NCBI GenBank assembly: GCA_037074615.1 | Contig: CM073569.1 | Coordinates: forward strand, 2,672,001-2,736,000 | Direction: 5' to 3' | Length of the DNA: 64,000 nt | DNA from: Leucaena leucocephala | Lineage: Eukaryota; Streptophyta; Magnoliopsida; Fabales; Fabaceae | Part shown: in pieces, positions 10,946-24,020 of the stretch | Layout of the letters: the number at the start of each line of letters is the position of its first letter | How positions within the stretch are numbered: position 1 is the first letter of the stretch | Notes under the pieces: model-generated | The model's input: only the letters and a program-made list of their open reading frames with translations | What the model was told of the DNA's origin: nothing | The model's database searches: none | Program-made: the position numbers and the translations under genes

Positions 10946-13029
10946 TTGCTTAATTTGTTCTACCTATAACACAAACCATACGGGAGCAATAACTTGATCA
11001 ATATATGGAATTCTATAAACTTAAATCTAAATTAAATAACCGTTTTTATGCTATATGATCTGAAACTATAATCTTTTGCGGTATCCAGACTTTATTTTTA
11101 TATTTAAGTACTTATAAAATAATTAATATTTTTTATTCAATTTTACTTTCACGAGAGAGAAGAGAATGATATAAATATGTGACATTTTTTCATTGTCCTT
11201 GTTTTAATAAAAAATATATATATAAAATTTAATTAATTTAATACGATATTAGTATACGAGAATGAGATATAAGTGATTTATATATATAAACATAGTAAGT
11301 TATAATAATATATTTATTGGGTATGTTATGTGTGCAAGCATATAGGTTAATATTAGAAATGTTAATTATCATGAAAGATAAGACGTAGTTGGGATATGCT
11401 GAACTTGTTTTGAGTAATTCGGATATTTTTGGAAAATACATAAAGTGCCATTCAATGCACCACGTGTCACAAACGAACGTGCCTACCCTATGGCCCCCTA
11501 TATTTTTTATCTTTTTTCTCCATTGGCACGCGTATGTTCGTTCAATAATTGATATTACTGCCTCGTCGTTGTGGACGCCCAACCCAAATATGTCATACGT
11601 CCCATATAACTCGTTCGGTCGAACCTACGAGATAGGGATCACGTCTTAATTCTGAAACAAAAAATTAAAGAAGAAAGTGACGTCCCCATCCCTGAACAAC
11701 CCGCTGGAGATGAGGATCCAATAATTGGTTTGCTACAATACAAATTTGCGATAGCAGACGTTGCGTCTCATTTTTCATCATTATTTCCCTAATAAGTTTG
11801 TTCATATATCCCCATCTTCCTATACTTCAATACCTTTTTCCCCAAAACAAAATTTCGACAATACTCCTATAACTTTTCAATTTTTTTTAGTATAAAAATA
11901 TACTAAATTCGTTTTTGATGCCTTATAAAAATGTTTCGGTGTTTTTATGCCAAAAAAATGTTACAACTGAAATATTATATTTTAACAGTTAATTTTGGGA
12001 TTGGCTAATATTAAAAATTAAGGGGATTTTATTTAATTTTCAAGTAAAATTAATTTAATAAAATTAATTAAAATTCAAAATACATATAATTCACTTTCTC
12101 TGAAAAATAATCCTCTGGATTCCTGACTCGTCCCTTTATCATCGCCGTTGGGCACTGGAATCACCGTTAGTGACCGTCAAAGCCCCATTATCGTTTTCCC
12201 CCCGAGTTATTGAACAAGTTTATACATGCTTCAAAATGTTTTAAGTATGCCTGCGAAGTACAAAGAGTAGCGCAAAAAAACAAACGTCGGTTTAGATCTA
12301 ATTCATACTTCGTGCATTCTCTTTTTCAAAAAAAATCTCGAACTAATTAATGTCATGGGTCTGATCTGAAAGTATTTGCTTTTCTAGTAAGGGTAGGACA
12401 ATATGACACCCGACATGACAAAGAAAGCCCACCCCACATACAAACGTTATCAGCCACTAATTGGGTATCAAGATCCTTAAAGTTGACCAATCGTGCGGAT
12501 AAATTTAAGAAAAAATCTTAAAACATAACCACTTAAATTTTAAAATTCTATATCAAAATTTATTATAAAAAAAATTATTATTTATTTTATAAAAATAGTT
12601 AATAACTTATAAAATATAGTAAACAACTTAATTTAAAATTTTAAAATTTAAATAGTTATTTTTTGAATTTTTTTTAAAATTTAACTGACTATAATTAATA
12701 TATATAATTATTTATAACGTATTTAATTTTTAAAAAATATTATTTTATGATGATTTTATTTACGATGCTTAATAAGGTATCTTAATTTTTAGGTATATAA
12801 GTTTATGCCTGAAAGTAATAAATAACTCGCCTTGCTAAAAATTAATATCGTTTAGAAAAAAAAAATTTCATCGTACCTCTTTAAATTATAAGTAAACCTA
12901 ATCCCTTTCTAAAAATTTAACAAAAAAAAATCCTTAAAATTGTACCAATATGATTTTTTATTTTCAACAGTATTTAAAAAATATCAATAATGTAACTGTA
13001 ATTAAATTGATATTTTAAAACCCTTTTTT
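10946..13029. other. Intergenic sequence, no gene recognised
   Basis: The sequence is AT-rich with scattered short frames on both strands (for example around 11240-11650), none with a recognisable motif. A G-box-like cacgtgtc occurs near 11462 but has no adjacent gene to serve. Confidence 0.45.
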
Positions 13030-13212
13030 TATAGAAGAATTTTTCGAAAGGGGTTGGGCTCACCCATAATCTAAAGATGGGGCAAAATCTTTATTTCTCC
13101 TAGGCGATACTAATATCGGGTAGAGCGAGTCGTCTATTACTCTCAAGAGTAAACCTATGCACTCAGGAGTTAGGATGCCTCCCTAAGTGTCGCGACTGGA
13201 ACTACAATAAAA
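13030..13212 (-). mobile_element. A-tailed dispersed repeat, copy 1
   Basis: About 180 bp here match the complement of 47195-47373 with many substitutions but a conserved order of blocks (cgatactaatatcgggta, gtctattactctcaa, cactcaggagttagga, gactggaactac). Read on the minus strand the copy ends ttctataaaaaaaagg, an A-tail like that of the second copy. This suggests a retroposon (SINE or LINE 3' end) whose family I cannot name. Confidence 0.55.
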
Positions 13213-13783
13213 TAGTATTTCTCAGGGATTAAATACGTTCTAAATGATCGTATATCTCATTCTTTCACCAATTAAACCATGATAGGTTTTTAAAACCTAA
13301 TTGTATTAGTATTCCCCCCTTTTGTTTTAATCCTTTCCAACTAATACTTTATGTACATTCTTGCAGTGAAGAACGCTGATTAGAAATTGAAGTTTATATC
13401 TCATCGACAGTTATGCATATATTTAAGTACCACTTCGGTTGTTAGTCTAAAATTTTTATTTTATATTTAAAAAATTATAAAATAAACATAATCAGTACTC
13501 ATAAAAAATATGCAATTTTTAACAAACAACGTAACACTACTCAATCCTTTATTTTCTCACGTTTTACACCATGTATATAAGAATCGCCTAATTTACTCAA
13601 TAATTACTTATTGACTTATTCATCTTTTAAAAACTGACGTAATTAATTTTTACGCCTCACAAACAGGCTCTTAATGTTCCATGACCAAAAATAAAAAAAA
13701 TCCACGTTCTCAAATAATGTGCGTGGCTTTCTTGGTGAGTAAGGACGAATATGGACAGAGATAGAAAAAATAATTAATAATAA

Positions 13784-13962
13784 GAGTTGGTATGAGTGAT
13801 AAACGACTCGATATCGCTTTAGCGAGGTATCGAGTTCGAATATTGGCGTATGTAAAAAAATTTTGTTGAGAGACTCACCCACTATTGCTAGGTACGCGAT
13901 GCGAGTTAGATCTAGATATAGTAAGGGTAAAACTCTAGTAAATCGGGTAGGTAAAAAAAAAA
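13784..13962 (+). mobile_element. tRNA-derived SINE, copy A
   Basis: The head has tRNA-like promoter boxes: an A-box-like ggtatgagtgataa and a B-box-like gagttcgaatattgg. These are followed by the family body (gagactcacccactattgc, then the cgatgcgagt block) and an A-rich 3' end. It is the most diverged of four related copies in this window. No clear target duplication was seen. Confidence 0.7.
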
Positions 13963-14600
13963 CTATGGCTATGAAATGTCCTCTCGTCGTGATAAAATTG
14001 GAGGCCAGGCCACAGTTAAAAATATTTGCCCTGAAAATGATCTCTCCTGAATTTGAAGCCCCCCACTTGCCTCCCATGCAAAAACCGTATACTCTGACCG
14101 GCCATTCACTGGTCCAGCCGGCTTCAATCACTCCCTAATTTTTGTCTTCACCTTTTTTCTGGCCGAAACTGTTCTATATAATATTTCAGTTTAACCGATA
14201 ATTTTATAAAATATTTTTTTAGATCTATAAAATTAAACTTAATATATCATAATGTTTTATCAACATATACATTTTTTTGACATATTTTATACCATTAACA
14301 ATTAGAATTACTTCTTTATAATGATGAATTAGGATTCTAAAAATAAAACTATTAGAAAAATTTAGTATTGATATTTTTGAATTTATTACTCATTTCTTAT
14401 AGTTATAAATAGAATATGTAAAAGAAAGTATAAAAAGTTGCCGATAAACTTGGCTCATTTCCATTTTCAGGCAAACCATAGCATATACTTGTAACTTGCG
14501 TAATGTATTTATTTAAAGTTTTATGGACACTAATTTGTTTTTTGTTAATTGTAATTATAACACCCACATTCAGGAATTAAACACGTAGCAGGCGAGAACA
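13963..14600. other. Upstream region of the dehydrogenase gene
   Basis: A short GC-richer patch at about 13980-14140 has open frames on both strands but no recognisable protein motif. The remainder is AT-rich promoter-proximal sequence. Confidence 0.4.
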
Positions 14601-14601
14601 T

Positions 14602-14609
14602 TATAAAAG
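14602..14609 (+). promoter_or_regulatory. TATA box of the alcohol dehydrogenase gene
   Basis: The motif tataaaag in context cattataaaaggc lies 127 bp upstream of the start codon, a normal distance for a leader of roughly 100 nt. Confidence 0.65.
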
Positions 14610-14735
14610 GCATCCACCCCTCCCGTATTGAGGCTCCACAGCGAAACGTACCGCGCTCTCTTCGTCATTTTTGGCCCAGTCTCTCCGTTCTTACATTTCT
14701 TTTCTTCGCGGCTGAATTCCGTCAATTCAATTCAA

Positions 14736-17195
14736 ATGGCTTCACAACCAGAGACTGAGCATCCCAGGAAGGCTTTCGGATGGGCTGCAAGGGATACGTC
14801 TGGGGTTCTCTCTCCCTTCAACTTCTCTAGAAGGTTCCTACCTCCCTTCATTTCTTCCTCGCTTTCCTCTATTTGCGTTCTTGCGATTCCGACAACGCAT
14901 TCCTCTTGATTCTTGTAGTTTCTGTACAATATGATTGATCTTGTAAGGTTTATCCACACGTTTCATTTCCCTCCCTTCTTTTGGACAACACAAGATCAAG
15001 ATCGGCCAGATCCTTTAAAGATTAGGGATCTTTGGTTCTTGTCATGGATATTAAATATAAAATGTAGCTCGCTGCTTTTCGGATTATTTTAAATCGGACA
15101 CTGAACTGTTTTTGCAGGGAAACGGGAGAGAAAGATGTGACGTTCAAAGTGTTGTACTGCGGGATTTGCCACTCGGACCTCCACATGATCCAGAATGACT
15201 GGGGCAATTCTATCTATCCACTTGTACCCGGGTATCTTTTGGCCTCAATCGGAATTATTATTTTAATGTCTGTTGCGGCTTATGATTGTGATCCTATGTA
15301 GTTATCATTTGCTCTCCATGCATGTTTGATTATTTTAATGGCCAGAGAAGATGACGGACTGTATTTTAATGCAATTGATGGGATCTTGTCTGGTCGCCAA
15401 TAAAAGAATAATTTAAAAACCAATTTGATCGGAACAGTTGGGAAGGAATTCCTTGTGTCTTCCATTCTCTTCATTGAGGATAAAGAAAATAAAATAGCGA
15501 GGGCACAGGTGACGAATATTACATATACAAGGCTTACTGTATACGCTCTTGCTAGAATCTTCTTTCCATGAACATGACTGACGTGGCATAGTCAGTCCTG
15601 GTAATATTTTGTTTTGGGGTTAAATTTTTTCTAATACTGTTTTGATACTAACAGGGAATCAGAACGCCTCTGTTTCGCAAAACTTTCTTTTTTCTCATTA
15701 GAAAATGCTATGTCAATAAGGATCTAAATACTCTATCAAGTCCTGTAGCTTATTCACAATTGCGCTTTATCTGTCGTTATAAAGTTGATAAAGATGCGTT
15801 ATAGGTACATAGAGGTTAATCATCAATCCATATATCATATAAAACTAGATACACTGTTATTTTACTCTTTATTACTTGCTTCATTTTATAAATTTAATAT
15901 TTGTTTTGGGCTTGGTACTGCTTTAAAAATTCTGATGATTTGTGCAATCTCCATGCGAAGTGTACTGGTTGATAATAGTTGCGTATGATTCTCCTCGGTC
16001 TGTCAAATTAGGCATGAAATTGTTGGTGAAGTAACAGAGGTAGGAAGCAAGGTTGAAAAGTTCAAAGTTGGAGACAAGGTAGGTGTGGGATGCATGGTTG
16101 GTTCATGCGGCTCATGCCAAAGCTGTGCTGAAAATCTGGAAAATTACTGCCCAAAAATGATTCTGACATATGGTGTCAAGTGTGTGGATGGTACCATCAC
16201 ATATGGAGGTTACTCTGACTTGATGGTTGCAGATGAGCACTTTGTGGTCCTCATTCCAGACGGCCTCCCTCTTGATGCAGCGGCTCCTCTCCTCTGTGCT
16301 GGCATCACTGTGTATAGTCCTTTGAGGCATTTCGGACTAGACAAGCCTGGTCTTCATGTTGGTGTGGTTGGTCTTGGTGGTTTGGGCCATATGGCTGTGA
16401 AGTTTGCCAAGGCCTTTGGTGCTAAGGTGACTGTAATAAGTACATCACCTAATAAGAAGGAGGAAGCAATGAAAAATCTAGGAGCTGACTCGTTTGTGGT
16501 CAGCCGGGAGCAAGATCAGATGCAGGTACCTGTCAGAAATTGTTTCTTTAGCTTGAATTTATTGTGCCTGCATCTGATATATTGTCACGAATAGTTTCTA
16601 ATATTATTCTCACAAATGTAGGCTGTAATGGGTACCTTCGATGGTATTATTGACACTGCCTCTGCTGTCCATCCTCTCTTGCCTTTGATAGGTCTGTTGA
16701 AATCTCATGGGAAACTTGTTATGGTGGGTGCCCCCGAGAAGCCTCTAGAGCTCCCAGTCTTTCCTTTACTTATGGGTAAGCACACAAAAAGTCCATCTTC
16801 TCTAGTTCACGCGGGTTATGTTTAATAGTAACCTCGTGAAGCTCATAACCGACGTATTTTAGCATTGAGCCTGAGATAGCCAGTATATTAAGGTTGCACT
16901 AAATTGTTTTATGAAAGCATCACCGAGGAAGCCTTTTCATGATTGAAATAGAAAGATGATGCTACCCAGTATTCCTCACTTTATTGCAGGGAGAAAGTTG
17001 GTAGCAGGGAGTTGCATTGGAGGGATGAAGGAGACACAAGAAATGATTGATTTTGCTGCGAAGCACAATGTGAAACCTGAGATTGAGGTTGTTCCGATTG
17101 ACTATGCGAACAAGGCAATGGAGCGTCTCGGGAAAGCAGATGTGAAGTATCGATTTGTCATCGACATTGGGAACACACTGAAACCAAGCTCTTAA
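14736..17195 (+). CDS. Cinnamyl alcohol dehydrogenase / probable mannitol dehydrogenase (zinc MDR)
   Basis: A zinc- and NADP(H)-dependent medium-chain alcohol dehydrogenase, presumably cytosolic, that interconverts cinnamyl-type or related alcohols and aldehydes. Five exons (14736-14833, 15118-15231, 16012-16525, 16622-16775, 16990-17195) join in phase to 361 codons, the usual family length. The catalytic zinc region is Cys-Gly-Ile-Cys-His-Ser-Asp, with the Gly-His-Glu motif split across the exon 2/3 junction. The structural zinc loop is Cys-x2-Cys-x2-Cys-x7-Cys. The nucleotide motif Gly-Leu-Gly-Gly-Leu-Gly is followed by a Ser-Thr-Ser stretch typical of NADP preference. The N-terminus Met-Ala-Ser-Gln-Pro-Glu resembles the mannitol dehydrogenase/ELI3 branch more than lignin-specific CAD, but substrate cannot be fixed from sequence. 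A fragment of exon 3 is duplicated at 10648-10945. Confidence 0.92.
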
Positions 17196-18290
17196 TTTTG
17201 CAGATTCCTGTGAATAAAGGCAGGGTAGTAGGAGCAATTCAGAGTGGGTTGTTTTTGGGGCGCAACATTATGATATTACCCATTTGGTTTACTATGATGC
17301 TTTAGAGTCATTATGTTGGACAACTATTATATGCATGTTGGTCATGTACTAGGGCGTTGCGAATCACCGTAATATCAGAGTTAAAGGTTTTCTCCAATTA
17401 TGTGGCGGAGAAGGAATTATGTGCATTTGTTTGAATTGGTCTGCTATTTTATTTTATTTTTATCATATAAAATGGAGGAGAATGCCTCAGGAGTAACATG
17501 AATAAGAAAAGAGAACGTCAAATTAGGTATTATATTAAGTTTATAAACATGGGTAACGGGATTAGCTTATCTGATGGAAAAAGTGGAGCTTTTTATTCGT
17601 CTCTATGTACAATGGGACCACGGTATATAATATGAATATTGTTAGCTGTAGTTGTAAAACAATAATTGATCATGTAAAATCTATATAGATATAAAGAAAT
17701 ATAAAACGTATAGGCTATTATTCATATTTTATGAATAATATAACTCAATTTAAATTCATTACAAAATACTGTATTAAAGCCATATTCTAGTTGAATGATA
17801 AAAAATTCAAATTCATTAAAAAAAATTAATGAAAACTGAAATTCAAAGCGAGGGCAAAACATGTGCCTCGGGATTTGAGAGAGGCTGAGCTGCCAGCGTT
17901 ACATCATTCTATATTTTCCCGACAGAGAAAGGCCCTTGTTATAGGAGGTCCCCAAAACTGTAAAGGAGAGGTTATGAAAAGGTGGCTTTTAACAGAAGAT
18001 CTCTGGTTAAGAATGGATGGGCTAATTTAGATTATAAATATAAGATGAAGAAGGAACAATATTGAGAGTATTGCAAGCAGTCTTGAAATAATAAGAAAAA
18101 CATTTCAAAATAATTGGGAATGAATGGTGTCCCCTTTTTTGTTAACAACTTAAAGGCTAAACTTTACTAATAGTAGTAATATATAGCGCCTAAACAAACA
18201 TTTAGAAATAATTTACAACTCGGGTCGCATCTCGCACGTGCATGCATGTAAAGCATTAAGTCTGGGTCAACAGTTGACCGAGCCATGTTG
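17196..18290. other. Dehydrogenase 3' UTR and intergenic sequence
   Basis: A gaataaagg poly(A)-signal-like motif lies about 15 bp after the stop codon. The rest has no open frame or repeat that I recognise. Confidence 0.45.
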
Positions 18291-18335
18291 GGCTAACCCA
18301 GTTTTTTTTTTTATATACTAGGCTAACCGAGTTTT
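18291..18335. repeat. 15-bp direct repeats flanking a T-rich micro-insertion
   Basis: ggctaacccagtttt (18291-18305) and ggctaaccgagtttt (18321-18335) differ by one base and flank tttttttatatacta. In reverse complement the insert is a short head followed by an A-run. Confidence 0.5.
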
Positions 18336-18499
18336 CAGAAGAGAATAAGATGAAGCCCTCTAGAAGGAACCAAAAGTGGGCCTGATATATTCATTCAACC
18401 ATCAGATGATGATCCCCTGTCTTCTCCCTTCCACTGGTGCGCATGTATGCTTCCCTCTTCTTTATATGATTCCCTGTATCCCTCAAGGATTATACAAAT

Positions 18500-18653
18500 T
18501 CGGTATAGCTTAAATGAGATCTCAAATTCGAACCTTGGCGTACGCAGAAAATTCCCATTGGGAGACTCACCCACCATAGCCAGGTGCGCGACGCGGGTCG
18601 AATCCGGATGTAGTCGGGGCAAAGCTCCGGTGAACCGGGTGGGAAAAAAAAAA
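18500..18653 (+). mobile_element. tRNA-derived SINE, copy B, with perfect target duplication
   Basis: The body carries the B-box-like caaattcgaaccttgg, the gagactcacccaccatagcc block and the ccggtgaaccgggtggg end, followed by an A-tail. A perfect 12-bp direct repeat, gattatacaaat, sits at 18488-18499 and 18654-18665. This marks a genuine retroposition event. Compared with copy C the 5' tRNA head is truncated by roughly 30 bp. Confidence 0.88.
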
Positions 18654-19533
18654 GATTATACAAATCCAGTTACACTGTAATTATGCTCAAAACCTATTTA
18701 TAGTCTTGAGAGCCTGAAACATAAGGGCTTTTTAAAGGTACACTTTAAAAAGCCTTCAAAGTAATTAGATCTTTAAAAAGCCCCCCCCCCAAAAAAAAAC
18801 AGTTTGTATACATTCTCATGCCTAAACTCGACGGTTATAAACTCAAGCCTATTTATCTAGAGCTCGACGGGAAGTAAACTATTTACATCCTAATTATGAT
18901 AGAGGCTGAGCATCACGGTAGAGTTAGAGGACGTGACTTGATTTTCGACTTAGTGGATAACAACTAAAACATTATTATTTATTATTTCAATGCCTCTTAC
19001 AAATTTATTTTGGGTTTGGGCCTAAAACAGAGAATTGTTGGATCCCTTTCGATTTTTTTTTTTATACAAGAGAGGGTCAAACATCTAAAATAAACTATTA
19101 AACTAAGAGAGGATTAGATCCTAAACACTCATTTACTATAAGATTCCTCAAATGTCTAAGACACTAGTATAACACTGTCGTATTATTTAACCCGTGATTT
19201 GTCAACATATCTATAATTTTTTTTTTCCTAAATATATGACGTATCTCTAATTCCTAAAATAGCTACATGATTATGTATCCAAGTTATGGTACACTTGTAT
19301 CTTTCGATCTTAGTCCAAGTTATGGTGTATTTTTATATATATATACATGAATAGTTATTGGTACACTTGTATAGTTGTATTCATGAGGTGGGGAGGGGAG
19401 AGAGAGAGTTGGTAAAGAAGGAAAGAAAAGCCGGCTGGAGGAGAAGTGTACAGAGATATCAGATCAGCCTCTCTCTGTCTCTGTGTCTGTCTCACACTGC
19501 TGATGTCCTCCCTCCTCCGTTACGTTGCTATCT

Positions 19534-19548
19534 CCCCCCCCCCCCCCC
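19534..19548. repeat. 15-base C homopolymer
   Basis: An uninterrupted run of 15 C within a CT-rich stretch. Its complement is a G-run. It is also a likely place for sequencing-length error. Confidence 0.9.
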
Positions 19549-21327
19549 AATCCTATGTATCCACCATTACTTCTTCCTTTTTATTATTCCTTCTTTCTTT
19601 CCCTCTAAATATTCACACACATTACAATCTCAGCAAAATTTCAAGTTATTTTCTCTATAGGCATGCACGTCCACAAAATCTACTTTTATATTGGCTTTAG
19701 TATCTTGATGATATTCATATGGTTTCATCTATTTAATTTCTTTCCTTCTCTGACGATTATTTTATGACTCTTTAATTTCGAACCGTTCCTGGGCAAGCAC
19801 TTCACTGCCTTCCGTCATGAAAGCGACCCTTCATTTGACTACCCTTGATCCTCGTTGCGTGACCCGCATTCCTTTGAAGTATCAAATGAATCTATCCTTA
19901 AAATAGTTTTTTTTTTGGTTTTATATAAAGATAAATAATCATTATAGAAGTACAAGAAGCTTTATATTAGTAATTTTGTCTGTCTGGATTAGTTTTATAG
20001 ACAATCATGCTTTGAGGCTTAACCTAAATTAGAATGACAAAAACACTTTTGCTTGTTTTTATAGCCGTCGACCACAGTTTGAAGCTTTTATTATATCCAA
20101 ACATAAATTAATTATGATAATTGGCTTTTATCTACATTTAACACTCATCATTCATAAGTGCTGGTATGATAATCTCTTTCAAAAGATCAATGTAATAATA
20201 TACCCAGTTCGCATGCATGTTTCTTATTATAAGATGCTCTATCCAAAGTATTAATTTTTTCACTTAGCTAACTAGTATTATAAGACTTTCGAACCTCTAC
20301 CTAACGAGAGTAATTTTAAAATTTCACAAGAAATAGCAAATGTTAACTAACTTCTTTATTTTACATAAAGCTGTTAAATAAAGTGCGTATAAGAAGGTCT
20401 AAATATGATACAAGTTATTTGCACATTCTATAAAGAGTGTGTGTGCATGATGACTCCAGATCATCCAACTTAGCTTGATGCAACGAAAATATATATTCAT
20501 TAATTAATTAATTCCACTCGAATTACATGAACTCGAATCGAATCAAATTTATATGTGAATGTAGTACAGTATAATATAGAGTATAGTTTCATGATATGTG
20601 AAGAAAAGAGAAGGAAGCGATGTTAACTAGTTTAAAAGGATGGCATTAATTGAAGTGAGATATTGGGAAGTTGTTGTTGAAGTAGCAGTAATTAAAACTG
20701 TCATGGTACCCTATATACACACAAGAGTAATTAATTAACATATATTGTATAATATTAATTAGAGGGAGCATTAATAGTAAGCAGCATAATGGAAGCGGTT
20801 CAGTTGGTCGAGGGGTTGGCTTACATGTCGTCGGCTTATTTTCATGTTTGCTTTCATTGCTCCTTCCCATCTACCGACGCCATTCCTCTCTGCTCCTTCT
20901 GAACCCTCCCTGTACCCTTTCTTTTTCTTATTCTTAATTATTTTAACCCCACCTTTTCCTCTTCTTCAAATAAATTTACCCATTGGATCTTAACATGCTG
21001 CATGAATGAAACATATTATATATTTATATATATATAGACACACAAGAAGTTTGATATATAGGTCCCCATCTCTTCATATATATAGCAATATGGCATGTCG
21101 AACTCAACGTCACCATCTCAAATTCTATACCCATGTTTTGTTTGTTTTCTTATTCTCAACATATCTGCATTTTATGTGTGGAAAAAGATAGCTAATTTCC
21201 CCCCATTAATTAGCATACAACGATTAATTTCTTTTACGGGCACTGGCCCACATGAGTAAGGATCCAACAATTTTCCCAAATATTTTTATATTTTATACCT
21301 GATTAATACTAACAGATATCATAATTC

Positions 21328-21358
<31 letters not shown>

Positions 21359-22362
21359 GGTATACTTATAAAAAAAAAATTGAAAAAGCAAACTAAAGAT
21401 TGAACTCAGGTTATAGAAGAGAGAAAATATTATATAGGAAGTAAGGTTTGTTTAGGTCATTGGAATAAGGAGAGATTGCGGAAACTGGGTGGACAAGTCG
21501 GTGGCGATGGGGAGGAGGAAGAAGAAGATGATAAAAGTGGTTACAGAGAGAGACAGAGAGGCTAAGGTATTTGCTCGTGAGATGTAACGTTGAATACCGA
21601 AACTCTCTCTGTGCTTGTGTGGTTTCCAGTTGGGTCTCACGAGAATCCCAGCCTCTCACGTGTTCCCTCCCTCCCCCTCCTCTCTCTTGTTTTCTGCAAT
21701 TTTACGGCTCCCCCACGTTCCTTCTCAACCACACACCCTCTCTCTGCTCGTGAGATCTGGGTATATTGTTTTCAGTAACTTGCAGCTGCATATGGCAATA
21801 TCTCACAGTAAATCTAGTTCTCTGATGTTACACGTTATTCAACTGTAGATCTGGTGGCCGCTTCCTCATCAGCTAAGCTCGGCAGAAGCAGACAAACAAT
21901 GTGTAAATGGCTCATCATGACCGTTAAAGTGGCCTCCTGTTATGAAATGAGGTATATATCCTTGCAGTTATAAGGGCGTCTTGTACTTTCTTCTATACTG
22001 TCAGACTCAAATATACACACAAACCTCATCAGTAAGAACCACAGCTACAAATTTAACAAAAAAAAAAACACAGAGAGAAAGTTATTTTTCAGAGGCGGTG
22101 TGTTAGGTTATATTATGTCAAATTCAATTCATCTGACCGCTCTAACTGTATTATGCGAACTTGCATGAATGATTGACAACTTAACAACCTCTATGTATAA
22201 TCTTGTTATGTGAGCTCAATAATTAATCTGCTTCTTATCATTATTCTAGCTGAGCACCACCACTTGCAAAGGACTCTCTCTTGTACTTTCTTCTCTCAAA
22301 ACTGATGCTTCAGTTAACAAGGTGACAAAGTAAAAAAAAAAAAAAAAGTGGCCTGTGACTTT

Positions 22363-22383
22363 GATAGATAGATAGATAGATAG
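22363..22383 (+). repeat. (GATA)5 microsatellite
   Basis: Five tandem GATA units follow a 16-base A-run in intergenic DNA. Confidence 0.9.
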
Positions 22384-22896
22384 GGGCCTTAAATATAGCT
22401 ATAATAGTGGAGCACAGTGCCCCAAAGACACCACCGGCAATTAACTACAAGTTAATAATATGAGATTAGATAATTGAGGAGGTTAGGGAAGACCAAATAC
22501 GACACGTGAGAGATTTTACATGGGGTCTTGAAAATACACACACAGAGTGAAGTACATATGTAATATATATATATATATATATGAATGTATGGGATGGAGA
22601 GAAGCATTGCATTCAAAAGGGACGTAACAGGGAAAGAAACAGACAAGGTGTTGGCAGTGACAGAGAGAGCAGGCAGTGTTGTGGGTGGTGTACTGGCTGC
22701 TGTTCCCTCTACTGACTCTCTCTCTCTCTCTCTGAAGGGCCTACAAGTATACGTACTATCCTCTCTATCATTTTTTGCTCTCCTTCCGCTTGCACCCTAT
22801 ATTCTTTTGCTATTTATTTACTTGTACTGTGCCATTACGACCCTCCCTTATTTATTATTACTCACTTACCTCCTAGTCTCCTACTATGCACCTACC

Positions 22897-22923
22897 TATT
22901 ATTATTATTATTATTATTATTAT
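22897..22923 (+). repeat. (ATT)n microsatellite
   Basis: About eight tandem ATT units in intergenic DNA. Confidence 0.9.
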
Positions 22924-24020
22924 ACACTAAATTACACATGCATGTGGGTCTGAATTTTCTTTCAACAAAAATGAGAAGAGCAATAACTTGACATTACAAC
23001 CGACATCGAACTCAAACCTCTTACTTACAAGAGAGTATTTGTGCCACTATAACAAAGTCATTAGCTAATGAATATTGGGATGGGTCTGCACTCTAGACTA
23101 CGGCTACTTGACAAACAACATATATGGCTTTTGTTTACATTTCATAACATGTATACTTTGATTTTAAGTTTAATTTAATAAGTTCTTTTGTTTTACCGAT
23201 AGTCAAAATAGAGAAGATAATATTAAGCTCAACGGATGAGGTTTTTACTTTTAATTTTTTAGATTATCCCATATCCAATATTGATGATTAATTAGTGTGT
23301 ACTCTTAGCTAGTATGGAAGTAAAATTAAAGAACCTAATTAAGTAATTTTATTTGAGAGAAAGTAAATTAAAAGAATTTATCTGATGCACAATAAATCCT
23401 AATTAATGAATCAATAGTAATTTCAAAATCCTCATACGCTTAAAGTGATGATATATGAAAGCTCTGCCAATTTGATTGTGGCCAAGTAAACAAAAGCGTA
23501 AATGGAGGCGAAAGCTCACTACTTTTTAATGTTTTTTGGTGGATGAAAAAGAAAATATAGCAGTTGGAGCAAGGGGAGAATTTCCTATTAATATACAGAC
23601 ATAAGTGTCAACATCGACGAATTTACATAAACATATAAGGGCAAAAAAACAAAGGCCTGCATAGTGACGAAAAAGTTTGTTGAACATACATCCAGCTGAT
23701 CCATGAGAAAAGAGAAAGACGTGATTCCTACTTACGTAATCTAATATACATATCGCAGTTTAACAGTAGTACATCCTCCATCAGTGACTTAGTTATAATT
23801 GTCCTTCATCAAACTCCAATACTCATCTCCCATCATTATCAACCCCTTTTTTTTTTCTTTTTAAAAAAGAGCCTTTGAATTGATCTCTGTCTAATAGTTG
23901 TTGTTGTAGTAGCCGTAGATGGATCTAGATTCTTATATACTGCCATCAGAGTTTTGGATCATTACTTAGCTTCTTTATTTTCTTTTTTGCTTGTTTTCCA
24001 CCGTCTTCTCTCTCTAGCCT

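Larger units (their letters stand above)
18666..24019. other. Long intergenic region upstream of the Dof gene
   Basis: I see no supportable coding gene. It holds simple repeats: a 15-C run at 19534-19548, an AT/GA patch near 21330-21359, (GATA)5 at 22363-22383 and (ATT)n at 22897-22923. It also has CT-rich patches with short spurious frames (19358-19700, 21411-21848, 22585-22953). The low-complexity CT tracts near 21600-21760 and 22700-22740 could belong to untranslated or non-coding transcripts, but no known microRNA sequence was recognised. Confidence 0.45.

Noticed and set aside
13643..14138. Overlapping open frames of 91-162 codons on both strands
   Set aside because: They run through SINE copy A and flanking DNA and show no protein-family motif. 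The SINE explains the open reading.
19040..19085. Another T-run ending in atacaa, similar to the micro-insertion at 27.7 kb
   Set aside because: No direct repeat flanks it, so a retroposition origin cannot be supported.
19358..19700. CT-rich open frames
   Set aside because: The translation is low-complexity Ser/Leu/Pro from pyrimidine tracts and a 15-C run. No promoter or homologous motif is present.
22585..22953. 122-codon open frame on the plus strand
   Set aside because: It spans a CT repeat and an (ATT)n microsatellite, and the end is a poly-Tyr artefact.
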